A stretch of 59,917 nucleotides of DNA from Aestuariirhabdus haliotis (lineage in GTDB: Bacteria; Pseudomonadota; Gammaproteobacteria; Pseudomonadales; Aestuariirhabdaceae). Of this stretch, positions 59,902 through 59,917 are shown in pieces. The stretch lies in assembly GCF_023509475.1 (NCBI RefSeq), contig NZ_JAKSDZ010000021.1:1-59917 (forward strand), in the 5' to 3' direction. Both the position numbers and the translations under genes were made by a program. Each line of letters opens with the position of its first letter. The stretch's first letter is position 1. The notes under the pieces are model-generated. The model saw only the letters and a program-made list of their open reading frames with translations. It searched no databases and was not told where the DNA came from.

Positions 59902-59917
59902 ATGCCAAACTTCAAAA
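59902..59917 (+). CDS. Start of a truncated gene, possibly IS1182-type transposase
   Basis: Only MPNFK is inside the window. The start, and the upstream TGTAGAAAAACTC immediately after the attC end, recall IS1182-type elements whose transposases begin similarly. If so, an insertion sequence sits at the attC boundary. Five residues cannot prove it. Confidence 0.3.

Noticed and set aside
1-59917. tRNA, rRNA or prophage genes
   Set aside because: None was recognised on reading both strands; a covariance search was not possible here, so a tRNA could have been missed.

Overview
The window looks like a chromosomal segment of a marine-type gammaproteobacterium. The support is the content: a pyrB-pyrI pair with an attenuated leader, a lactate-oxidation operon of the Dld-II/LldEFG type with a FadR-like regulator, a TAXI-type TRAP transporter, thiopurine methyltransferase and MocR-type regulators. 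I cannot name genus or species. No rRNA, tRNA or CRISPR array was recognised. Gene ends are given at the start codon I judge most likely, which is often inside the longest open frame.

Layout. 0.1-9.0 kb: a minus-strand operon of MoxR ATPase, DUF58, DUF4381, BatA, BatB/C and BatD proteins, ending in an octaheme cytochrome c with HEAT-like and TPR repeats; a sulfatase lies upstream. 11-19 kb: housekeeping genes (NDH-2, Asp/Glu racemase, periplasmic binding protein, pyrBI with a leader ORF and attenuator, a TMEM165-type cation exporter, a class III nucleotidyl cyclase). 19-26.3 kb: the lactate operon and its divergent regulator, with four palindromic operator-like sites between them. 26.7-34.9 kb: RNase II-family gene, a DUF2860-like outer-membrane protein, and an AraC-regulated set (SDR, alpha/beta hydrolase, small membrane protein, Baeyer-Villiger-type monooxygenase). 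35-45 kb: an accessory region, AT-rich in part, with small, broken or unrecognised genes, a HAD pseudogene, a methyltransferase and a REC-GGDEF-REC protein. 45-56.6 kb: GFA protein, paired YeeE/YedE proteins, NIPSNAP protein, MocR regulator divergent from a DUF1127 gene, TerB/DUF533 protein, MerR regulator with tpm and DUF2938 genes, TAXI-TRAP transporter and a DMT exporter. 56.7-59.9 kb: low-GC genes all on the plus strand, separated by attC-like sites, most simply a gene-cassette (integron) array.

Two structural themes run through the window. First, a non-autonomous element (MITE) of 261 bp occurs as two full and two partial copies. It has a 22-bp perfect terminal inverted repeat and 4-bp YTAR target duplications. 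Two copies sit exactly on stop codons and leave the reading frame intact; a third splits a small membrane-protein gene whose frame is restored exactly when the element and one target copy are removed in silico. Second, the right end carries two good attC-like sites around a 90-aa cassette gene, a HEPN-type gene with a single in-frame stop, and short GGGGTCAG/GGGGACAG repeats that resemble the surroundings of RAYT transposases although no such gene is present.

Regulation visible in the DNA: a UTP-type attenuator before pyrB, FadR/LldR-like palindromes before the lactate operon, three ordered 11-mers between the MocR and DUF1127 genes, and a 19-bp-spacer MerR-type promoter before tpm.
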